A program made the translations under genes and the position numbers. Under the pieces are notes generated by a model. The model was not told the origin of the DNA. It was given only the letters and a program-made list of their open reading frames with translations, and searched no databases. Positions 1 to 8,709 of a stretch of DNA of 64,000 bases are shown one piece after another (position 1 is the first letter of the stretch; each line of letters begins with the position of its first letter). This DNA is from Vibrio nereis NBRC 15637 (GTDB lineage Bacteria > Pseudomonadota > Gammaproteobacteria > Enterobacterales > Vibrionaceae), in assembly GCF_001591105.1 (NCBI RefSeq), contig NZ_BCUD01000004.1, positions 62,001-126,000 on the forward strand. Reading direction: 5' to 3'.

Positions 1-1691
1 AGTTTATGGGCTCTTTATTCTGGGTATTGTGCTACTCACTATTTTTAAGCTGGATTACCGCGTTGACCTTAACACCATTCCTCGCAGAAATGATGTTCAG
101 TGAAGAAGACAAAGCCAGCGACAACGATGCCGATGTAGATCCGTACAAAGGCGTGTTGTTTACCGTTTTTGGCACGATCTTAAAGGTAGCTCTGCGTTTT
201 CGTTGGTTAACCTTGGTTAGCATGGGGGCACTTTTAGTGGTTTCTGTTTTCGGTTTTGGGATGGTGAAGCAGTCCTTTTTCCCACCATCCAATACGCCGA
301 TGTTTTACGTTGATATGTGGATGCCGCAAGGAACCGATATTCGTGAGACCATCAAAGAAACCAAAAAAGTGGAACGTTATATTCGTGAACAAGAGAATGT
401 AGAGTTTGTTTCCACGTCGACAGGGCAAGGCCTACAGCGTTTCGCGTTAACGTATCAACCTGAAAAAAGTTATGAAGCGTATACGCAATTGCAGGTTAGA
501 ACCGTTGACCGCGATACGATGTTCGAATTGTTAGAACAGCTTGATAAAGAGCTGGCGGTTAAGTTCAACAAGCCAACGTTCCAGTTTAAATTAATGGAAT
601 TTGGCCCATCTCCGGCCTCAAAAATCGAAGCGCGTATTACAGGTCCAGACCCACAGACTTTAAGAAATATCGCCTTGCAAGTAGAAGATATTCTGCTTTC
701 CGACCCAGGGGCGAGAAACGTTCGCCATGATTGGCGTGAACGAACCAAAGAGTTAGTACCGCAGTTCAATGAATCTAAGGCTCGACGCTTAGGCATTTCC
801 AAAGAAGAGCTATCAGAAACCTTGCAGATGGCGTTTGGCGGAACACCAATCGGCTTGCTGAGAGATGGCACACACAGGCTACCTATTATCGCCCGCTTAC
901 CTGAGGAAGAGCGTGTTGATTTTGGTTCGATTGCCAACGTGAAAATTTGGAGCCCTTCACTGCAAACCTACATTCCGGTTGAACAGGTGATCGATGGTAT
1001 CGAGCTTGATTGGCAAGAACCACTCATACAGAGAAGGGACAGAAAGCGAACACTCACTGTGCTGGCTGACCACGATGTATTGGGTGATGAAACCGCAGCG
1101 AGTTTGTTTGCGCGTATTCAACCTAAAGTCGAGGCGCTACCTTTACCTGAAAGCTATAGCATTAGTTGGGGTGGGGAGTATGAATCTTCGAAAGACGCTC
1201 AAGAAGCTTTGTTTGGATCGCTACCCATGGGCTACTTGATCATGTTTATTATCACTATGTTCTTGTTTAACTCGCTCAGAAAACCGTTAGTCATCTGGCT
1301 AACAGTGCCGCTATCTATCATCGGCGTTTCAATTGGGCTTTTAGCTACCAATATGCCGTTTAGCTTTACTGCATTTTTAGGGTTATTGAGCCTAAGTGGC
1401 ATGATCTTGAAAAACGGGATTGTGCTGTTAGACCAAATCAATATTGAACTTTCGTCTGGTAAAGATAAGTACCAAGCCGTATTTGATAGTGCGATCTCAC
1501 GTGTTCGCCCAGTAAGTATGGCTGCGCTGACCACTATTTTGGGGATGATCCCACTAGTATTTGATGCATTTTTTGGCTCAATGGCGATTACCATTATGGC
1601 AGGATTAGGTTTTGCTACCGTGCTTACCTTGATCGTTGTCCCAGTGTTATTCGCGATATTTTATCGAATCAAGCCTTCCACTGCCGGATAA
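1..1691 (+). CDS. RND efflux permease, C-terminal part (gene begins before the window)
   Basis: This is the C-terminal 560 or so residues of an inner-membrane RND (HAE1/AcrB-like) transporter, which uses the proton gradient to export substrates through an envelope-spanning complex. The frame is open to the window edge, so the methionine at position 6 is internal and not the start. The order seen is a membrane segment, the second periplasmic porter loop (roughly residues 90-400 of this fragment) and a block of hydrophobic helices near the C-terminus, including the FxGxxxLxGMILKNGIVLLDQ-type region typical of the second half of RND permeases. A full member is about 1,000-1,050 aa, so roughly half is missing. 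The membrane-fusion partner should lie upstream, outside the window. Substrate cannot be told. Confidence 0.93.
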   Translation, partial: FMGSLFWVLCYSLFLSWITALTLTPFLAEMMFSEEDKASDNDADVDPYKGVLFTVFGTILKVALRFRWLTLVSMGALLVVSVFGFGMVKQSFFPPSNTPMFYVDMWMPQGTDIRETIKETKKVERYIREQENVEFVSTSTGQGLQRFALTYQPEKSYEAYTQLQVRTVDRDTMFELLEQLDKELAVKFNKPTFQFKLMEFGPSPASKIEARITGPDPQTLRNIALQVEDILLSDPGARNVRHDWRERTKELVPQFNESKARRLGISKEELSETLQMAFGGTPIGLLRDGTHRLPIIARLPEEERVDFGSIANVKIWSPSLQTYIPVEQVIDGIELDWQEPLIQRRDRKRTLTVLADHDVLGDETAASLFARIQPKVEALPLPESYSISWGGEYESSKDAQEALFGSLPMGYLIMFIITMFLFNSLRKPLVIWLTVPLSIIGVSIGLLATNMPFSFTAFLGLLSLSGMILKNGIVLLDQINIELSSGKDKYQAVFDSAISRVRPVSMAALTTILGMIPLVFDAFFGSMAITIMAGLGFATVLTLIVVPVLFAIFYRIKPSTAG

Positions 1692-1726
1692 TTTTCATGG
1701 AATGAAAATGATTTGATATTTGCCAA

Positions 1727-1755
1727 CCCCGATCTAATAAATCGGGGTTTTTTAT
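1727..1755 (+). terminator. Rho-independent terminator after the RND permease gene
   Basis: CCCCGAT pairs with ATCGGGG around a short AT loop and is followed by a run of T. It ends the upstream efflux transcript and separates it from the pha region. Confidence 0.85.
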
Positions 1756-2341
1756 TCATGGAAATAGATGATTGTGGCACATCAAATATTCTAATTTAGA
1801 ACGTGATTTACCTTCTTATAATTAGACTTTAGTCGCTATATAACATATGGGTAATTATTGAAAATAATCATAGGATTAAAATTTTATGATTATTCTAAAT
1901 ATCAGTTTTATATAACTATAAATAGACAAAAGTATAACTGATAACACGTGTTCTGGACGGTGTTTATACAACTTACTGTGGCTTTTTATTTTTTGATGCA
2001 AAGTATTCAATTGTAATGAAATTATAGAAACAGGATGCAATATTGAATAGAAAACAATGACTTAGAATATTGTGATAAAGTTGGCATTTAATAAAAGTCA
2101 TTTAAAAACAATGCCTTATGTAGTTTAACAACTATATAACATTTCATGCTTTATGAGACTTTGTTCAACTTTATGCACTAAAAGTCAAATAATATTTGAA
2201 CTGTAACAAATTGAGTTTAGCTTTGATTAATAGAGCAAGGCGAAAAGCCGAATAAAGATTTAATTTATGTTGGCTGGTGATTTGGATGTACACCTATCGA
2301 CATACAATGTTAATACTTGCTGTATAGAATGGAGTCTCTTG
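1756..2341. other. AT-rich intergenic region upstream of the pha operon
   Basis: About 590 bases without a convincing gene. It is very AT-rich and holds a 10-bp inverted repeat (1863-1872 with 1885-1894) and a TTATTGA-containing element at 1855-1867 that recurs upstream of luxP. It probably carries the pha promoter, but I cannot assign -35/-10 boxes with confidence. No sigma-54 (GG-N10-GC) promoter was seen. Confidence 0.5.
1863..1894. promoter_or_regulatory. Inverted repeat, candidate operator upstream of phaB
   Basis: AATAATCATA (1863-1872) and its exact reverse complement TATGATTATT (1885-1894) are separated by 12 bases, giving a 22-bp centre-to-centre spacing, that is two helical turns. 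No T-run follows, so it looks like a protein-binding dyad and not a terminator. It lies about 450 bp before the phaB start. The binding factor is unknown. Confidence 0.35.
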
Positions 2342-3082
2342 ATGAAAAAGCTCGCTTTGATCACTGGATCAAAAGGCGGAATTGGTTCTGCAATTTCTTC
2401 TCAATTAGTGAACGACGGTTTCCGTGTAATTGCTACTTATTTCACTGGTAACTATGAATGTGCGTTGGAATGGTTTAACGAAAAAGGATTTACGGAAGAC
2501 CAGGTACGTTTGTTCGAACTGGACGTGACAGACACTGAGCAATGTGCTGAGCGTTTAGAATCCCTACTTGAGGAAGAAGGAACCATTGATGTAGTTATAA
2601 ATAACGCAGGGATTACCCGTGATGGACTGTTCAAGAAAATGTCGGGTAGCGCGTGGAAAGCAGTCATCGACACCAACCTAAATAGTGTTTTCAATGTGAC
2701 TCAGCCTCTCTTTGCCGCTATGTGTGAAAAAGGTGGTGGTCGTGTTATCAACATCTCATCAGTCAATGGCGTAAAAGGTCAGTTTGGCCAAACCAACTAC
2801 TCTGCAGCGAAAGCCGGTATGATTGGCTTCTCCAAAGCGCTAGCAGCAGAAGGTGCTCGTAGTGGCGTAACTGTTAACGTAGTCGCACCAGGCTATACAG
2901 GCACACCAATGGTTGAGCAAATGAAACCAGAAGTGCTTGACTCTATCAAAGCTCAAATCCCACTAAAACGTTTAGCAACGCCAGAAGAAATTGCTCAGTC
3001 AGTTTCTTATCTAGTGAGTGACGCCGGTGCTTACATCACTGGTGAAACTCTGAATATCAACGGCGGCTTATACATGCATTAA
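2342..3082 (+). CDS. phaB: acetoacetyl-CoA reductase (NADPH), PHB synthesis
   Basis: Reduces acetoacetyl-CoA to (R)-3-hydroxybutyryl-CoA, the monomer for polyhydroxybutyrate, in the cytoplasm. It is a 246-aa short-chain dehydrogenase. The N-terminal GSKGGIG cofactor loop, the NNAG motif, and the catalytic Ser140, Tyr153 and Lys157 (YSAAK) are all present at family spacing. An open frame extends upstream to 2267, but the ATG at 2342 is preceded by GGAG at 2331-2334 with 7-nt spacing and starts the protein exactly at the Rossmann fold, so I chose it. First gene of the pha operon: phaA follows after 8 nt. Specific assignment rests on the neighbourhood, since FabG-type reductases look alike. Confidence 0.93.
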   Translation: MKKLALITGSKGGIGSAISSQLVNDGFRVIATYFTGNYECALEWFNEKGFTEDQVRLFELDVTDTEQCAERLESLLEEEGTIDVVINNAGITRDGLFKKMSGSAWKAVIDTNLNSVFNVTQPLFAAMCEKGGGRVINISSVNGVKGQFGQTNYSAAKAGMIGFSKALAAEGARSGVTVNVVAPGYTGTPMVEQMKPEVLDSIKAQIPLKRLATPEEIAQSVSYLVSDAGAYITGETLNINGGLYMH

Positions 3083-3090
3083 GGATTGAG

Positions 3091-4302
3091 ATGATGGAAA
3101 AAGTATTTATTGTTGCAGCAAAACGTACTCCGATTGGCGCATTCGGCGGAACACTAAAAGGCATTTCTGCTGGTAACTTAGGCGCAGTTGCAATCAAAGC
3201 AGCACTTGAACAAAGCAAAGTAAAACCAGAGCTGATTGACGAAGTGATCGTTGGTAACGTGGTTGGCGCAGCTCAAGGAATGGGTATCGGCCGTCAAGCG
3301 TCTATCTACGCTGGGATTCCTGACAGTGTTCCTGCTTACACGCTGAACATGGTGTGTGGCAGTGGTATGAAAACAGTTATGGACGCGGTAAGCCACATTC
3401 GTTCCGGTGATGCCTCTGTTGTGGTAGCGGCAGGTGTGGAAGTGATGTCTCAGATTCCGTTCACCGTACCGAGTTCAGTTCGTGACGGTAACAAAATGGG
3501 CAACATGAGCCTGACAGACCTGCTGATCAACGACGGCCTGACAGACGTATTTAATCAATACCACATGGGTGTCACAGCAGAAAACGTTGCACGCGAAGTC
3601 GGCATTTCACGCGAACAGCAAGATGAATACGCGCTCTCTAGCCAAATGAAAGCGGTAGCGGCTATCGAAGCTGGAAAATTCAAAGATGAAATCGTTCCGG
3701 TTGAAGTAAAACAGCGTAGAGAAACGATCACATTTGATACGGATGAATATCCTAAGGCGAATGCTTCTCTGAGTGGTCTGCAAAAACTGCGCCCTGCGTT
3801 TGATCGCGAAGGTACAGTCACAGCGGGCAACGCATCAGGCATTAACGATGGCGCGAGCGCGATTATCGTGGCTAGCGAATCAGCAGTAGAACAATACGGC
3901 TTGGAGCCACTGGCTGAAATCGTTAGTTATGCCCAGTCTGGTCTTTCACCTGAAATCATGGGGCTTGGCCCAGTTGAAGCGGTGACACGCGCCTTAGACA
4001 AAGCAGAGTTAACCACTGGTGATATCGACGTCTACGAACTCAACGAAGCATTCGCAGCGCAAGCTTTGGGTGTTATTCATTCGTTGGCGGATGAACACAA
4101 CGTACCTGTAGAGTCGATTCAAGATAAAGCGAACCTTAATGGTGGCGCAATTGCTTTAGGTCATCCGCTTGGTGCATCTGGTAACCGAATTCTTGTTTCA
4201 CTTATTCACGAACTTAATCGTAGTAACGGTCAGTATGGTGTGGCTTCACTTTGTGTGGGTGGCGGCATGGGTACTGCGGTTGTTATTAAATCCATCGCCT
4301 AA
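3091..4302 (+). CDS. phaA: acetyl-CoA C-acetyltransferase (beta-ketothiolase)
   Basis: Condenses two acetyl-CoA to acetoacetyl-CoA, the first step of PHB synthesis. The 403-aa protein has full thiolase length. Visible active-site features are nucleophile Cys89 (MVCGSGMK), His358 in GHPLGASG, and the general-base Cys388 in CVGGGMG near the C-terminus. Two adjacent ATG codons (3091 and 3094) follow an AAGGA ribosome-binding site, and either could be used. It sits 8 nt after phaB and 60 nt before phasin, in the same transcript. The family also includes fatty-acid degradation thiolases, but the operon points to biosynthetic PhaA. Confidence 0.94.
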   Translation: MMEKVFIVAAKRTPIGAFGGTLKGISAGNLGAVAIKAALEQSKVKPELIDEVIVGNVVGAAQGMGIGRQASIYAGIPDSVPAYTLNMVCGSGMKTVMDAVSHIRSGDASVVVAAGVEVMSQIPFTVPSSVRDGNKMGNMSLTDLLINDGLTDVFNQYHMGVTAENVAREVGISREQQDEYALSSQMKAVAAIEAGKFKDEIVPVEVKQRRETITFDTDEYPKANASLSGLQKLRPAFDREGTVTAGNASGINDGASAIIVASESAVEQYGLEPLAEIVSYAQSGLSPEIMGLGPVEAVTRALDKAELTTGDIDVYELNEAFAAQALGVIHSLADEHNVPVESIQDKANLNGGAIALGHPLGASGNRILVSLIHELNRSNGQYGVASLCVGGGMGTAVVIKSIA

Positions 4303-4362
4303 CCAATTGGGCTGGTAAATCGAATTGGCCATTTAAATGGAATTAACCTAGGAGTAATACCA

Positions 4363-4710
4363 ATGTATACAGATTTTTTCAAAACGTTTTCTGATCAAAC
4401 TGAAAAGACTATGGAACCGTACTTGAAGTTCAACAAGCTAGTGACTAAGAACGTAGAAGTTCTTACAGAGCTTCAATTGAATGCAATCCGCACATACAGT
4501 GAGATGGGTCTTACGCAAATGAAAGCAGCAAGCGAAATCAAAGATGTGACTTCGCTAACGGCATTCAACAGCCAGCAGCTTTCTGTTCTGACTAAGCTTT
4601 CTCAGCAAATGACAGACGATAGCAACAAGCTTCAGTCTATTGCTAAAGAGTTTAAAGAAGACGTAGAACAACTGACTTCGGAAAACCTGAAAACAGTGAA
4701 CCCTGCTTAA
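4363..4710 (+). CDS. phaP: phasin, PHB granule-associated protein
   Basis: A 115-aa helical protein of the phasin family that coats the surface of PHB granules and controls their size and number. It is predicted to be almost wholly amphipathic helix, without cysteine or tryptophan, and carries the phasin-like stretch around NVEVLTELQLNAIRTYSEMG. The leader TAGGAGTAAT before its ATG is repeated almost exactly before phaC. A strong hairpin terminator lies directly after it, so its mRNA is likely more abundant than that of phaC. This suits a structural coat protein needed in excess. Confidence 0.9.
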   Translation: MYTDFFKTFSDQTEKTMEPYLKFNKLVTKNVEVLTELQLNAIRTYSEMGLTQMKAASEIKDVTSLTAFNSQQLSVLTKLSQQMTDDSNKLQSIAKEFKEDVEQLTSENLKTVNPA

Positions 4711-4717
4711 CACTGTT
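4692..4717 (+). repeat. stem-loop across the phaP stop codon
   Basis: AACAGTG (4692-4698) pairs with CACTGTT (4711-4717), with the phaP stop codon in the loop side. It is immediately upstream of the true terminator at 4724, so the phaP 3' end would carry two consecutive hairpins. This may protect the phaP mRNA from 3' decay. Confidence 0.4.
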
Positions 4718-4723
4718 ATTAAT

Positions 4724-4746
4724 GCCGCCGAAAGGCGGCTTTTTTC
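4724..4746 (+). terminator. intra-operon terminator between phaP and phaC
   Basis: GCCGCC pairs with GGCGGC around a GAAA tetraloop, followed by six T. It is a textbook intrinsic terminator, yet phaC starts only 20 nt downstream in the same direction. Partial read-through would set the phasin to synthase ratio. Confidence 0.88.
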
Positions 4747-4765
4747 CGATTTTAGGAGTAATGCT

Positions 4766-6571
4766 ATGTATCAACACTTCTTTTCGGACTACCTTGTGAA
4801 GCTCCAAGAAACCAATCAACAGTGGTGGGAAGATTTTGAAACAAACAGGGCAGCCGTAAACTCACCTTTAAATAAGGCGATGCAAGAAGTCAATTTGGAA
4901 GATACTGCGAAACTGTTTGAAAGTGCAGCTAACCAACCTGCGGCTATGTTACAAATCCAAGCGGAGTGGTGGCAGAAGCAGCTTCAGATTTGGCAAAACG
5001 TTACATTGGCAGGTAATGCGGAAGGTATCGTAGAGCCTGAACGTGGTGATAAGCGCTTCTCAAATCAAGAGTGGCAGCAAGATGTCTTCTACAACTTCAT
5101 CAAGCAATCCTATCTTTTATTCAGCCAAACGTATCTTCAAACAATCGATAGTATTGAAGGTTTGGACGAAAAAAGTAAGGAGCGCATCAGTTTCTTCTCT
5201 CGACAAGCAATTAACGCGCTTTCTCCAAGTAACTTCATTGCTACAAACCCAGAATTGTTAAAGTTAACGCTAGAGCAAAACGGGCAAAACCTGCTGGCAG
5301 GCATGGATCAACTGAGAGAAGACATCGAGTCGAGTGCGGATATTCTAAAAATCCGTATGACGAATAACAACGCTTTCCGCGTGGGTACTGATATTGCGAA
5401 TACAGCGGGTGATGTGGTGTATCAGAACGAATTATTCGAACTGATTCAATATCGTCCGATGACTGAAAAAGTGAATGCAGTACCGTTGTTGATCGTTCCG
5501 CCATTCATCAATAAATACTATATCCTCGATCTTCGAGAAAAGAACTCGATGGTTCGTTGGTTACTTGAGCAAGGTCATTCGGTATTTATGATCTCGTGGC
5601 GTAACCCTGGCGTCGAACAAAGGAACGTTGAATTTGGTGATTACGTAACCGAAGGCGTTGCTAAAGCCGTATCAGCGATCGAATCGATCACTGGTCAAGA
5701 GCAGGTAAACGCCGCGGGTTATTGTATCGGTGGTACGGTTCTCGCGAGTACCATTGCTTACTATGCGGCTAAGCGTATGAAAAAGCGCATTAAGAGTGCG
5801 ACTTTCTTCACTACCTTGTTGGATTTCTCTCAACCTGGCGAAGTCGGTGCGTACGTTAACGACACCATTATTGATGCGATTACGCTTCAAAATGATGCCA
5901 AAGGTTACATGGACGGCCGTTCCTTGAGTGTGACTTTCAGTCTATTACGAGAGAACAGCTTGTACTGGAACTACTACGTTGATAACTACCTGAAAGGTAA
6001 CAGTCCAGTGGATTTCGATCTTCTGTACTGGAACAGCGATAGTACCAACGTATCGGCTGCGTGCCACAACTTCATGCTACGCGACTTATATCTCCAGAAT
6101 AAGTTGATTGAAGATAAAGGCGTCAAAATTGGCGGCGTATGGATTGATTTGAACAAGATTAAAGTACCAAGCTACTTTGTCTCAACCAAAGAAGACCATA
6201 TTGCGTTGTGGCAAGGCACTTACCGCGGTGCTTTGAAAGTGGGTGGTAATAAGACTTTCGTCCTTGGCGAGTCTGGTCATATTGCGGGTATCGTGAATCA
6301 TCCGGCGAAAGGCAAATACGGTTACTGGGTTAACGAGTCATTAGACGATAACGCCGATGAGTGGCTAGCAAATGCGAAACATACCGAGGGCTCTTGGTGG
6401 ACGCATTGGCACCAGTGGTTACTTGGTTTCAACCCAGCAGAACAGGTTGAACCGTTTAGTGTCGGTAATGAAGAGTTTCCAGTTATCTCTTCTGCGCCAG
6501 GCAGCTACGTAAAACAGGTGTTACCTGTTGAAGCTGAGCAGCCAGTGGAAGAAGAACCAGCACAAACTTAA
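4766..6571 (+). CDS. phaC: class I poly(3-hydroxyalkanoate) synthase
   Basis: Polymerises (R)-3-hydroxybutyryl-CoA into PHB at the granule surface. The 601-aa length is typical of class I enzymes. The lipase-like box GYCIGG holds the nucleophile Cys320. The rest of the triad is visible as Asp477 (EDHIALW) and His505 (GESGHIAG). The N-terminal ~200 residues form the variable synthase domain and the C-terminal part is the alpha/beta hydrolase fold. The ribosome-binding leader TTAGGAGTAAT matches that of phaP. The gene lies 55 nt beyond phaP after a terminator, so it needs read-through or an internal promoter. Last gene of the operon. Confidence 0.96.
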   Translation: MYQHFFSDYLVKLQETNQQWWEDFETNRAAVNSPLNKAMQEVNLEDTAKLFESAANQPAAMLQIQAEWWQKQLQIWQNVTLAGNAEGIVEPERGDKRFSNQEWQQDVFYNFIKQSYLLFSQTYLQTIDSIEGLDEKSKERISFFSRQAINALSPSNFIATNPELLKLTLEQNGQNLLAGMDQLREDIESSADILKIRMTNNNAFRVGTDIANTAGDVVYQNELFELIQYRPMTEKVNAVPLLIVPPFINKYYILDLREKNSMVRWLLEQGHSVFMISWRNPGVEQRNVEFGDYVTEGVAKAVSAIESITGQEQVNAAGYCIGGTVLASTIAYYAAKRMKKRIKSATFFTTLLDFSQPGEVGAYVNDTIIDAITLQNDAKGYMDGRSLSVTFSLLRENSLYWNYYVDNYLKGNSPVDFDLLYWNSDSTNVSAACHNFMLRDLYLQNKLIEDKGVKIGGVWIDLNKIKVPSYFVSTKEDHIALWQGTYRGALKVGGNKTFVLGESGHIAGIVNHPAKGKYGYWVNESLDDNADEWLANAKHTEGSWWTHWHQWLLGFNPAEQVEPFSVGNEEFPVISSAPGSYVKQVLPVEAEQPVEEEPAQT

Positions 6572-6601
6572 GTTTCAGTTCCTTCCTCCCTAGAAAATAT
6601 T

Positions 6602-6627
6602 GCCCCAGTATATCTGGGGCTTTTTTC
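6602..6627 (+). terminator. terminator of the pha operon
   Basis: GCCCCAG (6602-6608) pairs with CTGGGGC (6614-6620) around a 5-nt loop and is followed by six T, 30 nt after the phaC stop. Confidence 0.9.
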
Positions 6628-6769
6628 TGTATATTGAAACCTATTTTCATCCGATGTCTAAAAAGCGTTTGAAACCTATGTACTTCCTCAATACTAAATG
6701 AGTTTCATTTGCAATTTTAAGTTTTATTTGATTAATTGATGAGCGGTGGACGATGGGTAAGGATACATG

Positions 6770-7462
6770 ATGAAAACAATTGGTATTATCGGTGGTATGA
6801 GTTGGGAATCAACGGCGACATACTATCAAAAACTCAATCAGGCAGTTAAACAGCTAAAGGGTGGATTCCACTCCGCTAAAATCATTTTGAATAGCGTGGA
6901 CTTTGCAGAAATAGAGGAGCTGCAAAGGCTTGGTAAGTGGACCGAAACGGCCATCATTTTGTGTGAGACGGCGAAATCGCTTGAAAGGGCTGGTGCTGAT
7001 TTTGTGATTATTGCCACCAACACAATGCACACTGTGGCCGAGCAAGTTCAGGAAGCTATAAACATACCACTGATACACATTGCGGATGCAACTGGAGCAA
7101 AACTAGTAGAGCAAGGGATTACCAAAGTAGGCTTGCTTGGTACAGCATTTACAATGGAACAGGCTTTCTACAAGCAGCGATTAACGGACAAATTCGGCAT
7201 TGAAGTGTTAGTACCCAATGAGGTACAACGCAAACTAGTGCATAGCGTTATTTACGACGAGTTGTGTTTAGGAAAAATCAATCAAAGCTCCAAACTCGAT
7301 TACAAAGACATTATCGAAGATCTTGCGGCGAATGGCGCGCAAGGTGTGATTTTAGGATGCACCGAAATAGGATTACTAGTAAAACAAAATGAGACGGATG
7401 TACCACTGTTTGATACTAGCCAGTTGCATGTTGAAGCTGCGATTAGAGAGGCACTCGAATGA
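6770..7462 (+). CDS. aspartate/glutamate racemase family protein (YgeA-like)
   Basis: A 230-aa cofactor-independent amino-acid racemase of the Asp/Glu racemase superfamily, in the cytoplasm. The N-terminal IGIIGGMSWEST motif and the C-terminal LGCTEIGLL with its catalytic cysteine are clear. The other catalytic cysteine, normally in CNT, is replaced: the sequence reads ATNTMH with Thr83. As I recall, E. coli YgeA (EcL-DER) has the same substitution, and it gives a one-sided preference for L-substrates. Two ATGs are possible (6767, 6770); AAGGA favours 6770. It overlaps the following transporter gene by 4 nt (ATGA), which means translational coupling. Substrate is not determinable. Confidence 0.85.
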   Translation: MKTIGIIGGMSWESTATYYQKLNQAVKQLKGGFHSAKIILNSVDFAEIEELQRLGKWTETAIILCETAKSLERAGADFVIIATNTMHTVAEQVQEAINIPLIHIADATGAKLVEQGITKVGLLGTAFTMEQAFYKQRLTDKFGIEVLVPNEVQRKLVHSVIYDELCLGKINQSSKLDYKDIIEDLAANGAQGVILGCTEIGLLVKQNETDVPLFDTSQLHVEAAIREALE

Positions 7463-8628
7463 ATAGAAATGTCTGGCTATTGTCGGTTTGCCAAGCTTTG
7501 TTAATGACGGGCAATATTCTTCTTATTTCCGTGATTGGCTTGGTAGGGCGAACTTTGGCTCCAAGTGAAAGCTTAATCACTTTACCGGTCGCGTTACAAT
7601 TCTTGGGTTTGATGGCGGCGACTATTCCAGCGTCTCTGATTATGGGCAAATTTGGGCGAAGAAAAGGGTTTAGTATTGGCAATATTGTGGGGATTAGTGG
7701 CGCCAGTATTGCGACCTACGCGTTGGCAAACCAATCATTTTACCTGTTCTGTCTAGGTACATTATTGCTGGGCGTTGGGATAGGGTTTGGCACACTTTAT
7801 CGTTTTGCTGCAATAGAGGTCTGTGATGCTCATGCTAGACACCAAGCCATTTCTATTTCGATGGCGGGAGGTGTGCTAGCCGCCATGATCGGGCCGAACT
7901 TAGCGGTTTATTCACAGCAGTGGTCCCAAGATGGGCTGTATGTCGGTGCCTTCATGGCGCTTATCGTACTAAACATTTGCGCACTTCTTTTGCTACAAAC
8001 AATTCGCTTTCCTGAAGTCGTTCAACAACACGATGCCCCTAAAGCAGACTCGCTGCGTGAAATCATTTCTGCACCTAACTTTATGCTCGCTGTATTTGCG
8101 GCCATGGTCTCTTATGCGGTGATGAATATACTGATGACCGCGACACCGCTTGCAATGATAGGCTGTGGGTTTGATTTTGATAAAGCGGCGGGTGTGATTG
8201 AATGGCACGTATTAGGTATGTTCGTACCTGCTTTCTTTACGGGTAAGTTGATAGAGCGATTTGGCGCAAGACAAATGATCCTGTTAGGTGGCGTGCTGTT
8301 TGTACTCTCTGTGATGATAAATATCCACGGACAGTCGATTTGGCACTTTACCACAGCACTTATTTTATTGGGTGTGGGGTGGAACTTTATGTTTATCGCC
8401 GCAACAGGGTTATTCAGCCAGTCTTACGAAGCACACAATAAATCAAAAGCGCAGGCATTTAACGAATTCTTCGTCTTCAGTTGTGTGACGATTACTGCGC
8501 TGCTATCGGGCTGGTTAGAGTCAACAGTAGGGTGGGAAAAGATGAATATCTACGTTCTGCCATTTGTCATCGCTGTTATTGTTCTATTTGCAATGAACAC
8601 CTATAAAGCGCAAAAAGTCCCAGCTTAA
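7459..8628 (+). CDS. MFS transporter
   Basis: A 389-aa major facilitator with about twelve hydrophobic segments. The short basic loop MGKFGRRKG between helices 2 and 3 matches the MFS signature, and a corresponding IERFGARQ loop occurs in the second half. Its ATG overlaps the stop of the racemase gene (ATGA), so the two are co-translated. The pairing suggests transport of an amino acid or related compound connected to the racemase, but MFS sequence alone does not reveal the substrate. A hairpin terminator follows. Confidence 0.88.
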   Translation: MNRNVWLLSVCQALLMTGNILLISVIGLVGRTLAPSESLITLPVALQFLGLMAATIPASLIMGKFGRRKGFSIGNIVGISGASIATYALANQSFYLFCLGTLLLGVGIGFGTLYRFAAIEVCDAHARHQAISISMAGGVLAAMIGPNLAVYSQQWSQDGLYVGAFMALIVLNICALLLLQTIRFPEVVQQHDAPKADSLREIISAPNFMLAVFAAMVSYAVMNILMTATPLAMIGCGFDFDKAAGVIEWHVLGMFVPAFFTGKLIERFGARQMILLGGVLFVLSVMINIHGQSIWHFTTALILLGVGWNFMFIAATGLFSQSYEAHNKSKAQAFNEFFVFSCVTITALLSGWLESTVGWEKMNIYVLPFVIAVIVLFAMNTYKAQKVPA

Positions 8629-8642
8629 TTGCCTCCCTAAAC

Positions 8643-8672
8643 AAAAAGAGACTCGGATTGAGTCTCTTTTTT
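8643..8672. terminator. bidirectional terminator between the MFS gene and fdhD
   Basis: AAAAAGAGACT pairs with AGTCTCTTTTT around a 7-nt loop. Flanking A and T runs let it work for both convergent genes. Confidence 0.87.
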
Positions 8673-8709
8673 ATCTTCCCTGCTTACTCGCGTTATCTGT
8701 AATCGCAGA

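Noticed and set aside
1771..1800. TGGCAC at 1774 as the -24 part of a sigma-54 promoter before phaB
   Set aside because: No GC-containing -12 element (TTGC) occurs at the required distance.
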